The notes: a model not told the origin generated them from the letters alone. A DNA stretch of 5,245 nucleotides from Thermoplasmata archaeon (GCA_003650975.1 QMSU01000098.1:1-5245), one strand, 5' to 3'; positions 1 to 5,220 are shown, counted from the first letter of the stretch. Numbers and translations are program-made.

Positions 1-9
1 CAAACTAAA

Positions 10-17
10 GTATATAA
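10..17 (+). promoter_or_regulatory. TATA box of the BPL_N-domain gene
   Basis: The sequence GTATATAA sits about 26 nt before the ATG at 40, with an A-rich stretch just upstream where a TFB recognition element would lie. That distance places the transcription start at or next to the ATG. No Shine-Dalgarno sequence precedes the start codon, so the mRNA is probably leaderless. Confidence 0.7.
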
Positions 18-39
18 GGTTGAAAAGAATTACCCCGTA

Positions 40-1230
40 ATGAAGAAAACAGGGGCAATTGTGTGCATCATTTTTTTTCTTGTGGGTGTGCAGGCAGCGC
101 CAGCCTCTCACGAGACACACGAGGTGAAGATTGCCCTGTATGATTCCATTTCCCCCTCGGTGAACCTGCTGGAAAAGGCATTCCGTTACACCTGGCATGC
201 ATATGACACCACCTATGAACTACAAGTTACACGCATCGGTTGGCCGGACGTGATGAACGGCAGTCTCGAAAACTATGAGGTGCTGGTGATAGGCGCAAGC
301 GGCAGGCAGTATTTCCACGGACTTTTTCCCCAGTGGAGGAAGCAGGTGAAGGAGTTCATCCGCAACGGCGGGGGATACGTGGGCATATGCGGCGGTGCCA
401 ACATGGCCTCCGATGGATACGAGCGTCCCTCCCACATACTCGATTTTCTCATCACCGCCGCATCCCTCGGCCTGATAGACGCCCATGTGAATGACGACCA
501 GAATGAGGAGTGGCAGTATCTGTGGAAGGAGGAGGGAAGGGCGAACATTCCCATCCGGCACACCCTTTCCGAGCACCCCATTTTCGGGGGGACAGAACAC
601 AGATATCTCACCTATGGGGGAGGGCCGGGCCTGTATGGCATGGTGGATGCGGTGAGCATTGCCACATATGACGAGGAACCCATGGATAAGGCACCCATAC
701 ATTACTGGATGTGGCTGGGAACATGGAAACCTTACAGAACAATTGTCACGGACATAAGGGGATATCATGCTGCGGCTGAAACCACCTATGGGGCAGGAAA
801 GGTCATTGTGTACGGTGCTCATCCCGAAATACCGCCGCGCATGAACGGAACGGTGGAAGAATTTTTCGGTTTCACCATATACGGCATACCCCGCTATGTG
901 TATGCATGGACCGGGGGCACGCAGCAGAATTTGAGCTACAACTGGTGGATGGTGAGAAGAAGCGTTGCCTATGTGTGCAGCCTTCCGCTGCCACCTGTGG
1001 AAGAACTGTGTGTTTCTCTGCAGGATATTCAGCAGGGGCGCATTGAGGCATATGCCGAAAATGCGGAAAGGGTGGAGTTCTATGTTGATGGTGAGCTTGC
1101 CCATGTGGATGAGGAGGTACCCTTTGAGATGCCCCTCGATAACTGGGAGGGAACACACCGGATAAAGGCCGTGGGATACAGCCCCTCAGGTGCAGAGGCG
1201 TGGGATGAACGGTTCATCACCCTCGCATAG
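40..1230 (+). CDS. Secreted BPL_N (class I glutamine amidotransferase-like) protein with C-terminal Ig-like domain
   Basis: This encodes a 396-residue exported protein. Residues 1-20 form a signal peptide: two lysines, a hydrophobic core, then a V-Q-A / A-P-A cleavage region. Residues about 28-290 resemble the BPL_N domain of the class I amidotransferase / DJ-1 superfamily. The nucleophile-elbow motif GICGGA gives Cys117, and GAHPE gives the His261/Glu263 pair, so a Cys-His-Glu triad appears intact. The GGGPGLYG motif near 193-200 fits the same family. Residues about 320-396 look like a bacterial-type Ig domain of the Big_7 kind (VEFYVDG, later HRIKAVGYSPSG). The triad and the signal peptide are visible in the sequence. 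The substrate is unknown, and despite the domain name this is not a biotin ligase because no ligase catalytic domain is present. It is transcribed from its own leaderless promoter, with a 42-bp gap to the next gene. Confidence 0.88.
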   Translation: MKKTGAIVCIIFFLVGVQAAPASHETHEVKIALYDSISPSVNLLEKAFRYTWHAYDTTYELQVTRIGWPDVMNGSLENYEVLVIGASGRQYFHGLFPQWRKQVKEFIRNGGGYVGICGGANMASDGYERPSHILDFLITAASLGLIDAHVNDDQNEEWQYLWKEEGRANIPIRHTLSEHPIFGGTEHRYLTYGGGPGLYGMVDAVSIATYDEEPMDKAPIHYWMWLGTWKPYRTIVTDIRGYHAAAETTYGAGKVIVYGAHPEIPPRMNGTVEEFFGFTIYGIPRYVYAWTGGTQQNLSYNWWMVRRSVAYVCSLPLPPVEELCVSLQDIQQGRIEAYAENAERVEFYVDGELAHVDEEVPFEMPLDNWEGTHRIKAVGYSPSGAEAWDERFITLA

Positions 1231-1242
1231 GATGGCCCAAAG

Positions 1243-1250
1243 TATAATAT
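1243..1250 (+). promoter_or_regulatory. TATA box of the MBL-fold hydrolase gene
   Basis: TATAATAT is centred about 27 nt upstream of the ATG at 1273, in the short gap after the preceding stop codon. There is no Shine-Dalgarno motif before the ATG, so a leaderless transcript independent of the upstream gene is likely. Confidence 0.65.
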
Positions 1251-1272
1251 CCCCCTCATCCATTACGGCTTA

Positions 1273-2061
1273 ATGGCAAAGATTACCTTCATCGGCACCG
1301 GCGGCGGCCGGTTTGCCACCATCTTTCAAAAAAGAGCCACAGGCGGCATCTATATCGCAGATAAGGGACTTCTCATGCATGTTGACCCCGGTCCGGGAGC
1401 ACTGGTGAGGGCGCTGGACCTGGATATTGATCCCACGCAAACCGACGTGATTTTTGTTTCCCATGCGCATCCAGACCATTACAATGATGCTGAAATCCTT
1501 GTGGAGGCGATGACCCTCGGGGGGAAAAACAAACGGGGCATGCTCATCGGAAGTGAAAGCGTCATCAATGGCACGCATGATTACAGGGCACTTTCTGCCT
1601 ATCACAAAAAAATTGCGAAGGAAGTAAAAGTTGTTCAGCCAGGAGATACCATCCTCCTCAAGGACTGGTATGAGATGCACATCACTCCTGCACTTCATTC
1701 AGATGAGAGTACCGTCGGATTCCAGTTAAAACTCGAACACGGGACCGTTTCCTATACCAGCGATACCCAGCTGTTCGATGGCCTTGTGGAGGCCCATAAA
1801 GGTGCACGGGTTCTCATTGCCTGCCTCACCCGCCCGCTCAACGGAAAGATACCCTTCCACATGTCGGCGGAGGAGGTGGCCGAGCTGGTGAAGGCGGTGG
1901 AACCTGAACTTGCCATTCTCACCCATCTCGGACTGAAGGTGATTGTGGACGTGAACAACCAGGCGAACTGGATCACAAAGGAGAGCGGGGTGCCCACCAT
2001 TGCAGCCTTTGACGGTATGCGACTTTATCTGGACGAAAAAATAGAGATAAAGAAGGATTGA
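1273..2061 (+). CDS. MBL-fold metallo-hydrolase
   Basis: This 262-residue single-domain protein has no signal peptide and is presumably cytoplasmic. The metal-binding signature of the metallo-beta-lactamase fold is visible: SHAHPDH places His64, His66, Asp68 and His69. Further candidate ligands are His142 (LHSD), Asp164 (YTSDT) and His218 (LTHLG). An HMSAEE motif around His196 resembles that of RNase Z-like and related hydrolases. The N-terminal strand ITFIGTGGGR is also typical of that branch. The residues support a binuclear (probably zinc) hydrolase, but the substrate cannot be told: the long flexible arm of true tRNase Z is not evident, and no extra domain indicates a nuclease of the beta-CASP type. 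The gene has its own leaderless promoter, ends in an oligo-T tract and converges on the - strand genes. Confidence 0.9.
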   Translation: MAKITFIGTGGGRFATIFQKRATGGIYIADKGLLMHVDPGPGALVRALDLDIDPTQTDVIFVSHAHPDHYNDAEILVEAMTLGGKNKRGMLIGSESVINGTHDYRALSAYHKKIAKEVKVVQPGDTILLKDWYEMHITPALHSDESTVGFQLKLEHGTVSYTSDTQLFDGLVEAHKGARVLIACLTRPLNGKIPFHMSAEEVAELVKAVEPELAILTHLGLKVIVDVNNQANWITKESGVPTIAAFDGMRLYLDEKIEIKKD

Positions 2062-2067
2062 TTTTTT
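2062..2067 (+). terminator. Oligo-T transcription termination signal
   Basis: A run of six T residues follows directly after the stop codon of the MBL-fold gene on the coding strand. Archaeal RNA polymerase can terminate at such U-rich tracts without a hairpin, and none is visible here. The position between convergent genes fits a terminator, but the tract is short. Confidence 0.35.
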
Positions 2068-2290
2068 ATCTGTTGAATATGACCATTTTCCATAAGATGA
2101 ACAGGAGGAAGAGGAAAAAGGGAATGGATATGAGGGACGAGGGATACTCATTTTTAAGAAGTATAACGAGAGCGAGGGCAAGGAAAGGCAGGCAGAGGAG
2201 GGAGATAACCATCTTCCCCTTCCTCGTTCTGCCGAATCTTTTCCCGGCATAATACATTTCCACCATGAACCCTGCCGGATATAACGACAT
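2066..2290 (-). CDS. Candidate small two-helix membrane protein
   Basis: A reading frame of up to 74 codons follows thi4. Its first ATG overlaps the thi4 stop codon (TAATG), which would allow translational coupling. Two hydrophobic segments, about residues 28-45 and 52-71, are separated by a short KNEYPSS loop. The preceding stretch KRFGRTRKGK and the trailing K/R residues give a positive-inside N-in/C-in hairpin. Later ATGs at residues 9, 12 and 27 are possible starts. Residue 27 has a purine-rich GAGG about 9 nt upstream, and residue 12 lies about 24 nt after a TTATAT box. The stop is 4 nt from the convergent MBL gene stop. I recognise no family. The strand is pyrimidine-rich, and such sequence encodes Leu/Phe/Ser by default, so this could be chance. 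Confidence 0.42.
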   Translation of the reverse strand: MSLYPAGFMVEMYYAGKRFGRTRKGKMVISLLCLPFLALALVILLKNEYPSSLISIPFFLFLLFILWKMVIFNR

Positions 2291-3048
2291 TATATTTTTT
2301 CCATAACCATCTCCGCAACCTTTTTTCCTGAAAGAAGCATCCCGCCGAAGATGGGGCCCATTCGAGGTGCGCCTGCAACGGCATTGGCGGCCATGCCCGT
2401 CACGTAAAGGCCGGGAAACACCTCTGCGGTGTGCTCAACCGTCTTTCTCTCTCCCTCATCGGCCCACATGGATTTTTCTCCCTCGATTTTCCCGGTTGGC
2501 GTGTTCAGACCGTACTTTTTCTCCACGATTCGGGTGATATCACAGTCATGTCCTGTGGCATCGATAACCGCCTTTGCCTCTATGGAGACCGGGTCCACGT
2601 GAAGGCCGACATCCATGATGGCAGACCAGTTCACCACCACGCCGCATATTCTGCCGTCCCGCACCATGACATCCTCCACGCTCATGGCGTTGAATATCTG
2701 CGCACCGGAATCAAGAGCGGCGGCCACACATTTCGCCACTGCCTCTATGGAATTCGCCGTCCAGTAGCCGTCCTTCTCCACGCATTTTGTGCCCGTTTCC
2801 TCCAGAATTTCATGGCCCTGTTTGAGCACAATCACGGGGTAGCCGATGCCGCCGCCCCACATGCCGCCGCCAGGCGAGAGCTTCCGCTCGAATATCACCA
2901 CCTTTTTTCCCGCTTTCGCAAGGTAGCGGGCTGCGGTGAGGCCGGAGGGGCCGGCGCCCACAATGGCTACATCTATATGGATGTGCTCAAGAAATGTTTT
3001 GCTGAACTGCTCTACGATGAGGCGGGTTACTTCGGTGTCTCTGATCAT
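2290..3048 (-). CDS. thi4: Sulfide-dependent ADP-thiazole synthase, Thi4 family
   Basis: This 252-residue enzyme of thiamine biosynthesis builds the adenylated thiazole moiety from NAD and glycine. The dinucleotide-binding GAGPSG (31-36) and the following FER acidic residue Glu54 mark the Rossmann fold. Motifs GGGMWGGG (60-67), DATGHD (163-168) and the C-terminal RMGPIFGGML (229-238) are characteristic of Thi4. At the position where yeast Thi4 has its sulfur-donating cysteine, this protein has His150 in GLHVDP, as in Methanocaldococcus jannaschii. By family knowledge such enzymes use free sulfide catalytically rather than sacrificing a cysteine. Length is typical of archaeal members. A TATA box about 24 nt upstream indicates its own leaderless transcript. 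I see no TPP riboswitch in the 24-nt gap to arvC. Confidence 0.96.
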   Translation of the reverse strand: MIRDTEVTRLIVEQFSKTFLEHIHIDVAIVGAGPSGLTAARYLAKAGKKVVIFERKLSPGGGMWGGGIGYPVIVLKQGHEILEETGTKCVEKDGYWTANSIEAVAKCVAAALDSGAQIFNAMSVEDVMVRDGRICGVVVNWSAIMDVGLHVDPVSIEAKAVIDATGHDCDITRIVEKKYGLNTPTGKIEGEKSMWADEGERKTVEHTAEVFPGLYVTGMAANAVAGAPRMGPIFGGMLLSGKKVAEMVMEKI

Positions 3049-3068
3049 GAGTTGTGAAGCGTGCAGCG

Positions 3069-3078
3069 TATATTATTT
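3069..3078 (-). promoter_or_regulatory. TATA box of thi4
   Basis: On the - strand the sequence reads AATAATATAC, centred about 24 nt before the thi4 ATG at 3048. It overlaps the stop codon of the upstream zinc-ribbon gene. No Shine-Dalgarno motif precedes the thi4 start, consistent with leaderless transcription from here, although read-through from the arv operon is possible. Confidence 0.6.
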
Positions 3079-3462
3079 TTTTCCTGAAAAAAGCGATGGC
3101 AGGTAGATGTAGTAGGTGCCCTCCCGGTAGATGATGATGGAGCCTTCCTCCATGAGGCGTCGCACGTTGATTTCATATTCCCCTGCCTCCTTCACGTGGA
3201 TGCTCTCCACCTTTTCCTTGAGTTTTTCCGCCTCCTTGAGTGCCGCCTCCTTTTTCTTTCTGATGTCCTCAAAGATGTCATCGAGGGTTTCGCCGGTGAG
3301 CATGTCATCTTTTTCAATTTCCTCCAGCAGCTTCTTCCTCTTCTCCTCATTGAGCGGCTTTTTGGTGTAGTAAAAGCTTTTTCCGCCGCATTCGGGGCAT
3401 CCCTCGAAGACATAGCGGGAGTCCTTGTATACCTTTCCGCATTTCAAACACTGGTGGGGCAT
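3073..3462 (-). CDS. arvC: OapC/ArvC-family zinc-ribbon protein
   Basis: A 129-residue protein and the last gene of the arv operon. The N-terminus is a zinc ribbon with Cys5, Cys8, Cys22 and Cys25 in CLKC and CPEC knuckles. Residues about 37-87 are rich in Lys and Glu with spaced Leu/Ile and are probably a long helix or coiled coil. The C-terminal region has the pattern GEYEINV...GTYYIYLPSLF (94-125), which I recognise from the archaeal OapC/ArvC family. Members are encoded beside an Era-like GTPase and a DUF2073 protein, as here, and the set has been linked to extracellular vesicle production in haloarchaea. Its start lies 4 nt after the DUF2073 stop, with an AGTGAT-like ribosome site just upstream, so it is probably translated from the same mRNA. 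The symbol is by family and context. Confidence 0.9.
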   Translation of the reverse strand: MPHQCLKCGKVYKDSRYVFEGCPECGGKSFYYTKKPLNEEKRKKLLEEIEKDDMLTGETLDDIFEDIRKKKEAALKEAEKLKEKVESIHVKEAGEYEINVRRLMEEGSIIIYREGTYYIYLPSLFSGKK

Positions 3463-3466
3463 GGCA

Positions 3467-3817
3467 TCACTTCTTTTTCCCCACGATGACCGCCTGTATC
3501 ACGTCCTTATCCTTGTAGATTGTTTTCAGTGTACCCGCGGGCCCCACGATGGTCATGCGTGCGCTGTTTTTCCCCAGAAGCTTCTGCAGGAAGGTGGGTT
3601 TTTCCTCGATGTAGCTTTCCATCTCTATGCCGGTAAATTTCTCGTTGACATCGTTCATGGTCATCTCAATGAGTTTCGTCTGTTCCTCGGCCTTCAATCC
3701 TCTCTCGAGCACGAGAATCTGCCCCTTCTCCACCTCTTTCAGAATAAATTCCAGTTTCTCATCGGTGGAAAAGCCATTCAGTTTTTCCTGGGAGATGAAA
3801 TTCACCTTTATTTCCAT
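3467..3817 (-). CDS. arvB: DUF2073 / ArvB-family protein
   Basis: I choose the ATG at 3817, giving 116 residues. It begins one base after the GTPase stop (TAACATG) and has a GGGGCGAT ribosome-binding-like site. A longer frame from 3859 would overlap the GTPase and add a basic stretch unlike the family. The sequence matches the archaeal DUF2073 pattern: an N-terminal VNFISQEKL strand, ILVLERGL (34-41), the helix containing IEMTMNDV, FTGIEMESY (61-69) and TIVGPAGTLKTI (88-99). There is no signal peptide, membrane segment or recognisable catalytic motif. In other archaea this family sits between an Era-like GTPase and a zinc-ribbon protein, as here, and probably acts as a partner of the GTPase. 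The biochemical role is unknown. Confidence 0.9.
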   Translation of the reverse strand: MEIKVNFISQEKLNGFSTDEKLEFILKEVEKGQILVLERGLKAEEQTKLIEMTMNDVNEKFTGIEMESYIEEKPTFLQKLLGKNSARMTIVGPAGTLKTIYKDKDVIQAVIVGKKK

Positions 3818-3818
3818 G

Positions 3819-4451
3819 TTATCGCCCCTTCTTGCCGAATGTCTTGAGTATCGCCTCATAGAACAGATCCATGTTGATTCCCTCCAGCGCGGAAATGGGA
3901 ACCACCTCGTGCTGGGGGAATGCCGACTGGAGTGTTGCGGGGGAGCCGTTCATGTCTATTTTGTTGGCCGCTATGATAAATGGCAGTTCACGGGCTTCAA
4001 GATTTCCGAATATGGTGATGTTGACCTGGGTGAAGGGGTTTTTGGTGCTGTCCATCAGAAGAATGACGCCGTCCACGTTGTCAAGCCATTTGATGGCCTC
4101 AATGACTCCCTCTGTGGCCTCCTTTGCCCGCTGTTTTGCATCCTCCTCGTCAATGCCGAATTCCAGAAAATCGTGGTAGTCTATCTTCGTGGCTATACCG
4201 GGAGTGTCGATAAGGTCAAGGGTGAGAGATGCCTTTCCATCCCTTATCACCACCCTGTCCTTTTTCTGCACCTTCCGTGTCTCGTGGGGAATTTCGGATA
4301 CTTCACCCACAATCTCGCCGGCCCAGTCCATGGCAATTCTGTTGGCAAGCGTGGTTTTTCCCGCATTGGGAGGGCCGTAAATACCTATTCTCACATGCTT
4401 TTTTCCAAATATAGAAGAAAGCCAGCCGGATAATTTACCAAACAATCCCAT
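3819..4451 (-). CDS. arvA: Era-like small GTPase, ArvA (archaeal vesiculating GTPase) family
   Basis: This 210-residue P-loop GTPase is the first gene of the operon. G1 is GPPNAGKT (26-33), G3 is DTPG (82-85), G4 is NKID (163-166) and G5 is SAL (187-189); Thr58 in HETRKV is a likely G2 residue. The first 18 residues, MGLFGKLSGWLSSIFGKK, form a plausible amphipathic helix with Leu/Trp/Phe on one face and lysines on the other, suggesting membrane attachment. There is no KH domain after the G domain, so it is not bacterial Era. Family knowledge links this GTPase with DUF2073 and zinc-ribbon partners to vesicle formation in Haloferax volcanii; a similar role here is inference. The ATG at 4451 is about 28 nt from a strong TATA box, so the transcript is probably leaderless. 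Confidence 0.93.
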   Translation of the reverse strand: MGLFGKLSGWLSSIFGKKHVRIGIYGPPNAGKTTLANRIAMDWAGEIVGEVSEIPHETRKVQKKDRVVIRDGKASLTLDLIDTPGIATKIDYHDFLEFGIDEEDAKQRAKEATEGVIEAIKWLDNVDGVILLMDSTKNPFTQVNITIFGNLEARELPFIIAANKIDMNGSPATLQSAFPQHEVVPISALEGINMDLFYEAILKTFGKKGR

Positions 4452-4473
4452 CCTGTATCAACATACCACAATT

Positions 4474-4485
4474 GTATATATAAGC
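4474..4485 (-). promoter_or_regulatory. TATA box of the arv operon
   Basis: The - strand reads GCTTATATATAC, centred about 28 nt upstream of the GTPase ATG, with an A/T-rich stretch just upstream for TFB contact. This is the strongest TATA match in the window. Spacing predicts a leaderless or nearly leaderless transcript covering the three arv genes. Confidence 0.75.
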
Positions 4486-4514
4486 TTTGTTAAATTTATC
4501 TCGTCATCCATCGG

Positions 4515-4829
4515 CTACCTGATATCCTCATACAGTGATTTGAATCGGATTCCGCAGTGCTCACAGCGTGATGCATCCGCGGGAATCAGCATTCCGCAGT
4601 GGGGGCAGCTCTTCATCTCGTTGGGACTGATGGTGTCTTCCTCCTTTTTCTTTCCCCGGAGCACCAAACCTGCCACACCCATCGCACCCCCCATAATGAG
4701 CAGGAGGGGCCAGATATATTCAGGAAGCACGTGCTCCGGCACGCCCGGTACCTGAAATATAATATCTGTCATTCCCAGAATGCCGGCAATCAGCATCACC
4801 GCACCCGCAGCCGCAATGCCCAATCGCAT
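4515..4829 (-). CDS. Small membrane-anchored zinc-ribbon protein
   Basis: This encodes 104 residues from the ATG at 4829. The frame could be extended two codons to a TTG at 4835, but the ATG sits the right distance (about 26 nt) from a TATA element, so I prefer it. There are two hydrophobic segments, about residues 4-20 and 38-58, separated by a Pro-rich loop. They are followed by a basic RGKKK stretch and a C-terminal zinc ribbon with CPHC and CEHC knuckles (Cys75, Cys78, Cys89, Cys92). The positive-inside rule puts the ribbon in the cytoplasm. The architecture is common among uncharacterised archaeal proteins; I recognise no specific function. It is followed by the arv operon on the same strand but separated by that operon's own promoter. 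Confidence 0.85.
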   Translation of the reverse strand: MRLGIAAAGAVMLIAGILGMTDIIFQVPGVPEHVLPEYIWPLLLIMGGAMGVAGLVLRGKKKEEDTISPNEMKSCPHCGMLIPADASRCEHCGIRFKSLYEDIR

Positions 4830-4850
4830 GAACAATCAAGGCAGCATGCC

Positions 4851-4860
4851 ATTAAAATGT
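4851..4860 (-). promoter_or_regulatory. TATA box of the membrane zinc-ribbon gene
   Basis: On the - strand ACATTTTAAT is centred about 26 nt before the ATG at 4829. There is no Shine-Dalgarno site, so leaderless initiation is likely. It lies about 40 nt past the 3' end of the tRNA-Glu gene, and its T-run may also help end the tRNA transcript. Confidence 0.5.
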
Positions 4861-4911
4861 GTCGAAATGATTCAGAAGAGGCAGGTGAAGGGAGGAGTGC
4901 TCCCGTCGGGA

Positions 4912-4959
4912 TTTCCGAGCACACCGGCGAGGAAATGCATCGCGCTCGCAATGTGTGCA
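4912..4959 (-). other. T-loop intron of tRNA-Glu (site 59/60)
   Basis: A 48-nt insertion lies within the T-loop. AAT flanks both junctions, so four cut positions give the same mature RNA. The bulge-helix-bulge fold selects 59/60: exon TTCG (54-57) pairs with CGGA near the intron 3' end, leaving three-base bulges A58-A59-U on the 5' side and A-A-U60 on the 3' side. The inner stem is GCACAC/GTGTGC, with one extra U (4918) that could instead pair with A58. Inside it, GCGAG/CTCGC makes a further hairpin. The fold is drawn by hand. Confidence 0.88.
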
Positions 4960-4980
4960 TTCGAACCCGAGTCTTCGGCT

Positions 4981-5026
4981 TTCTTCAACCCTTTTCCGTG
5001 AACGCTTTTGCGTAGCAAAAGGGTTC
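4981..5026 (-). other. Anticodon-loop intron of tRNA-Glu (site 37/38)
   Basis: This 46-nt intron forms a textbook archaeal splice motif. C32-U35 pair with GAAG (4986-4983), with three-base bulges C36-G37-G and A-A-A38. The inner helix is a perfect 9 bp, AACCCTTTT/AAAAGGGTT, directly next to the bulge, with a small ACGC-AAAA-GCGT hairpin in its loop. Cleavage within each bulge restores the normal CTTTCGA anticodon loop. Confidence 0.93.
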
Positions 5027-5069
5027 CGAAAGGCCGAAATGATTGGCCGGTCTACACTACGGGAGCCCA

Positions 5070-5183
5070 CAGCCCCGGGCAGATTCGAACTGCCGTCGCG
5101 GGATTTCTCCGATGCCTCCCTATGAAACCTGGCGGAGGATTCTCGCCAAAGTCCCACATGCTGAACCGCTACACCACGGGGCT
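5070..5183 (-). tRNA. tRNA-Gln (anticodon UUG) with one intron
   Basis: The - strand reads AGCCCCG from 5183 and CGGGGCT at the 3' side, a perfect 7-bp acceptor stem with A1-U72. The D-arm is GTGT/GCAT. The anticodon stem TGGGA/TCCCG has one U-G pair and encloses CTTTGGA, anticodon TTG, after removal of a 41-nt intron at 37/38. The T-arm GGCAG-TTCGAAT-CTGCC is perfect. CCA is not encoded; the discriminator base at 5070 would be G, which is worth noting because I expected A for archaeal tRNA-Gln. In archaea this tRNA is normally charged with glutamate and then amidated, so it shares GluRS with the adjacent tRNA-Glu. It is the first gene of a two-tRNA unit with a 3-nt spacer. Confidence 0.96.
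5105..5145 (-). other. Anticodon-loop intron of tRNA-Gln (site 37/38)
   Basis: This 41-nt intron follows the bulge-helix-bulge pattern. C32-U35 pair with GGAG (two G-U pairs), leaving bulges G36-G37-C and A-A-A38. The inner stem is weaker than in tRNA-Glu: GA/TC next to the bulge, an internal loop, then CCTCC/GGAGG. Confidence 0.9.
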
Positions 5184-5210
5184 TTATGGTATTGCTTATA
5201 GCCAAACCTG

Positions 5211-5220
5211 TATTTAACTT
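5211..5220 (-). promoter_or_regulatory. TATA box of the tRNA-Gln/tRNA-Glu unit
   Basis: On the - strand AAGTTAAATA is centred about 32 nt upstream of the tRNA-Gln 5' end, with an A-rich stretch just before it. This is the only promoter-like element ahead of the tRNA pair, and the 3-nt spacer leaves no room for one between them. Confidence 0.6.

Larger units (their letters stand above)
4898..5066 (-). tRNA. tRNA-Glu (anticodon UUC) with two introns
   Basis: Read on the - strand from 5066, the gene begins GCTCCCG and ends CGGGAGC plus discriminator A at 4898. The acceptor stem is a perfect 7 bp. The D-arm (GTGT...TCAT) matches archaeal tRNA-Glu. The anticodon stem TCGGC/GCCGA encloses a CTTTCGA loop with anticodon TTC (5030-5028) once a 46-nt intron is removed between G37 and A38. 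The T stem TCGGG/CCCGA is a perfect 5 bp and the loop is TTCGAAT, but only after a second intron of 48 nt is removed at 59/60. The mature tRNA would be 75 nt before CCA addition; CCA is not encoded. The gene starts 3 nt after tRNA-Gln and is probably co-transcribed with it. A standard tRNA search may miss or truncate it because the T-arm is interrupted. Confidence 0.95.

Noticed and set aside
220..1158. 312-codon - strand open frame opposite the BPL_N gene
   Set aside because: The + strand frame has a signal peptide, family motifs and a promoter; the opposite frame has no recognisable domain and reflects codon bias.
2058..2252. 64-codon + strand frame rich in Arg and Lys after the MBL gene
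   Set aside because: It begins inside the MBL stop region and reads a purine-rich tract, which encodes basic and acidic residues by default; no motif is visible.
3818..3859. Longer start for the DUF2073 protein
   Set aside because: The added residues are basic, overlap the GTPase end and do not fit the family; the ATG at 3817 directly follows the GTPase stop with a ribosome-site-like motif.
4474..4485. Bidirectional use of the palindromic TATATATA near the arv operon
   Set aside because: The TATA core is symmetric, but no + strand gene follows it; the next genes are on the - strand.
5005..5021. Strong 7-bp inverted repeat with 3-nt loop, resembling an intrinsic terminator stem
   Set aside because: It lies inside the tRNA-Glu anticodon intron, whose longer 9-bp helix uses the same bases, and no T-tract follows it.
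4898..5066. tRNA-Glu as a pseudogene with a damaged T-arm
   Set aside because: All stems become perfect after removal of two segments that each fit the bulge-helix-bulge splice motif; random decay would not give this.
4852..5205. Long - strand open frame of 117 codons across the tRNA region
   Set aside because: It runs through both tRNA genes and their introns, is Arg/Ser-rich and shows no domain; a by-product of the tRNA sequence.
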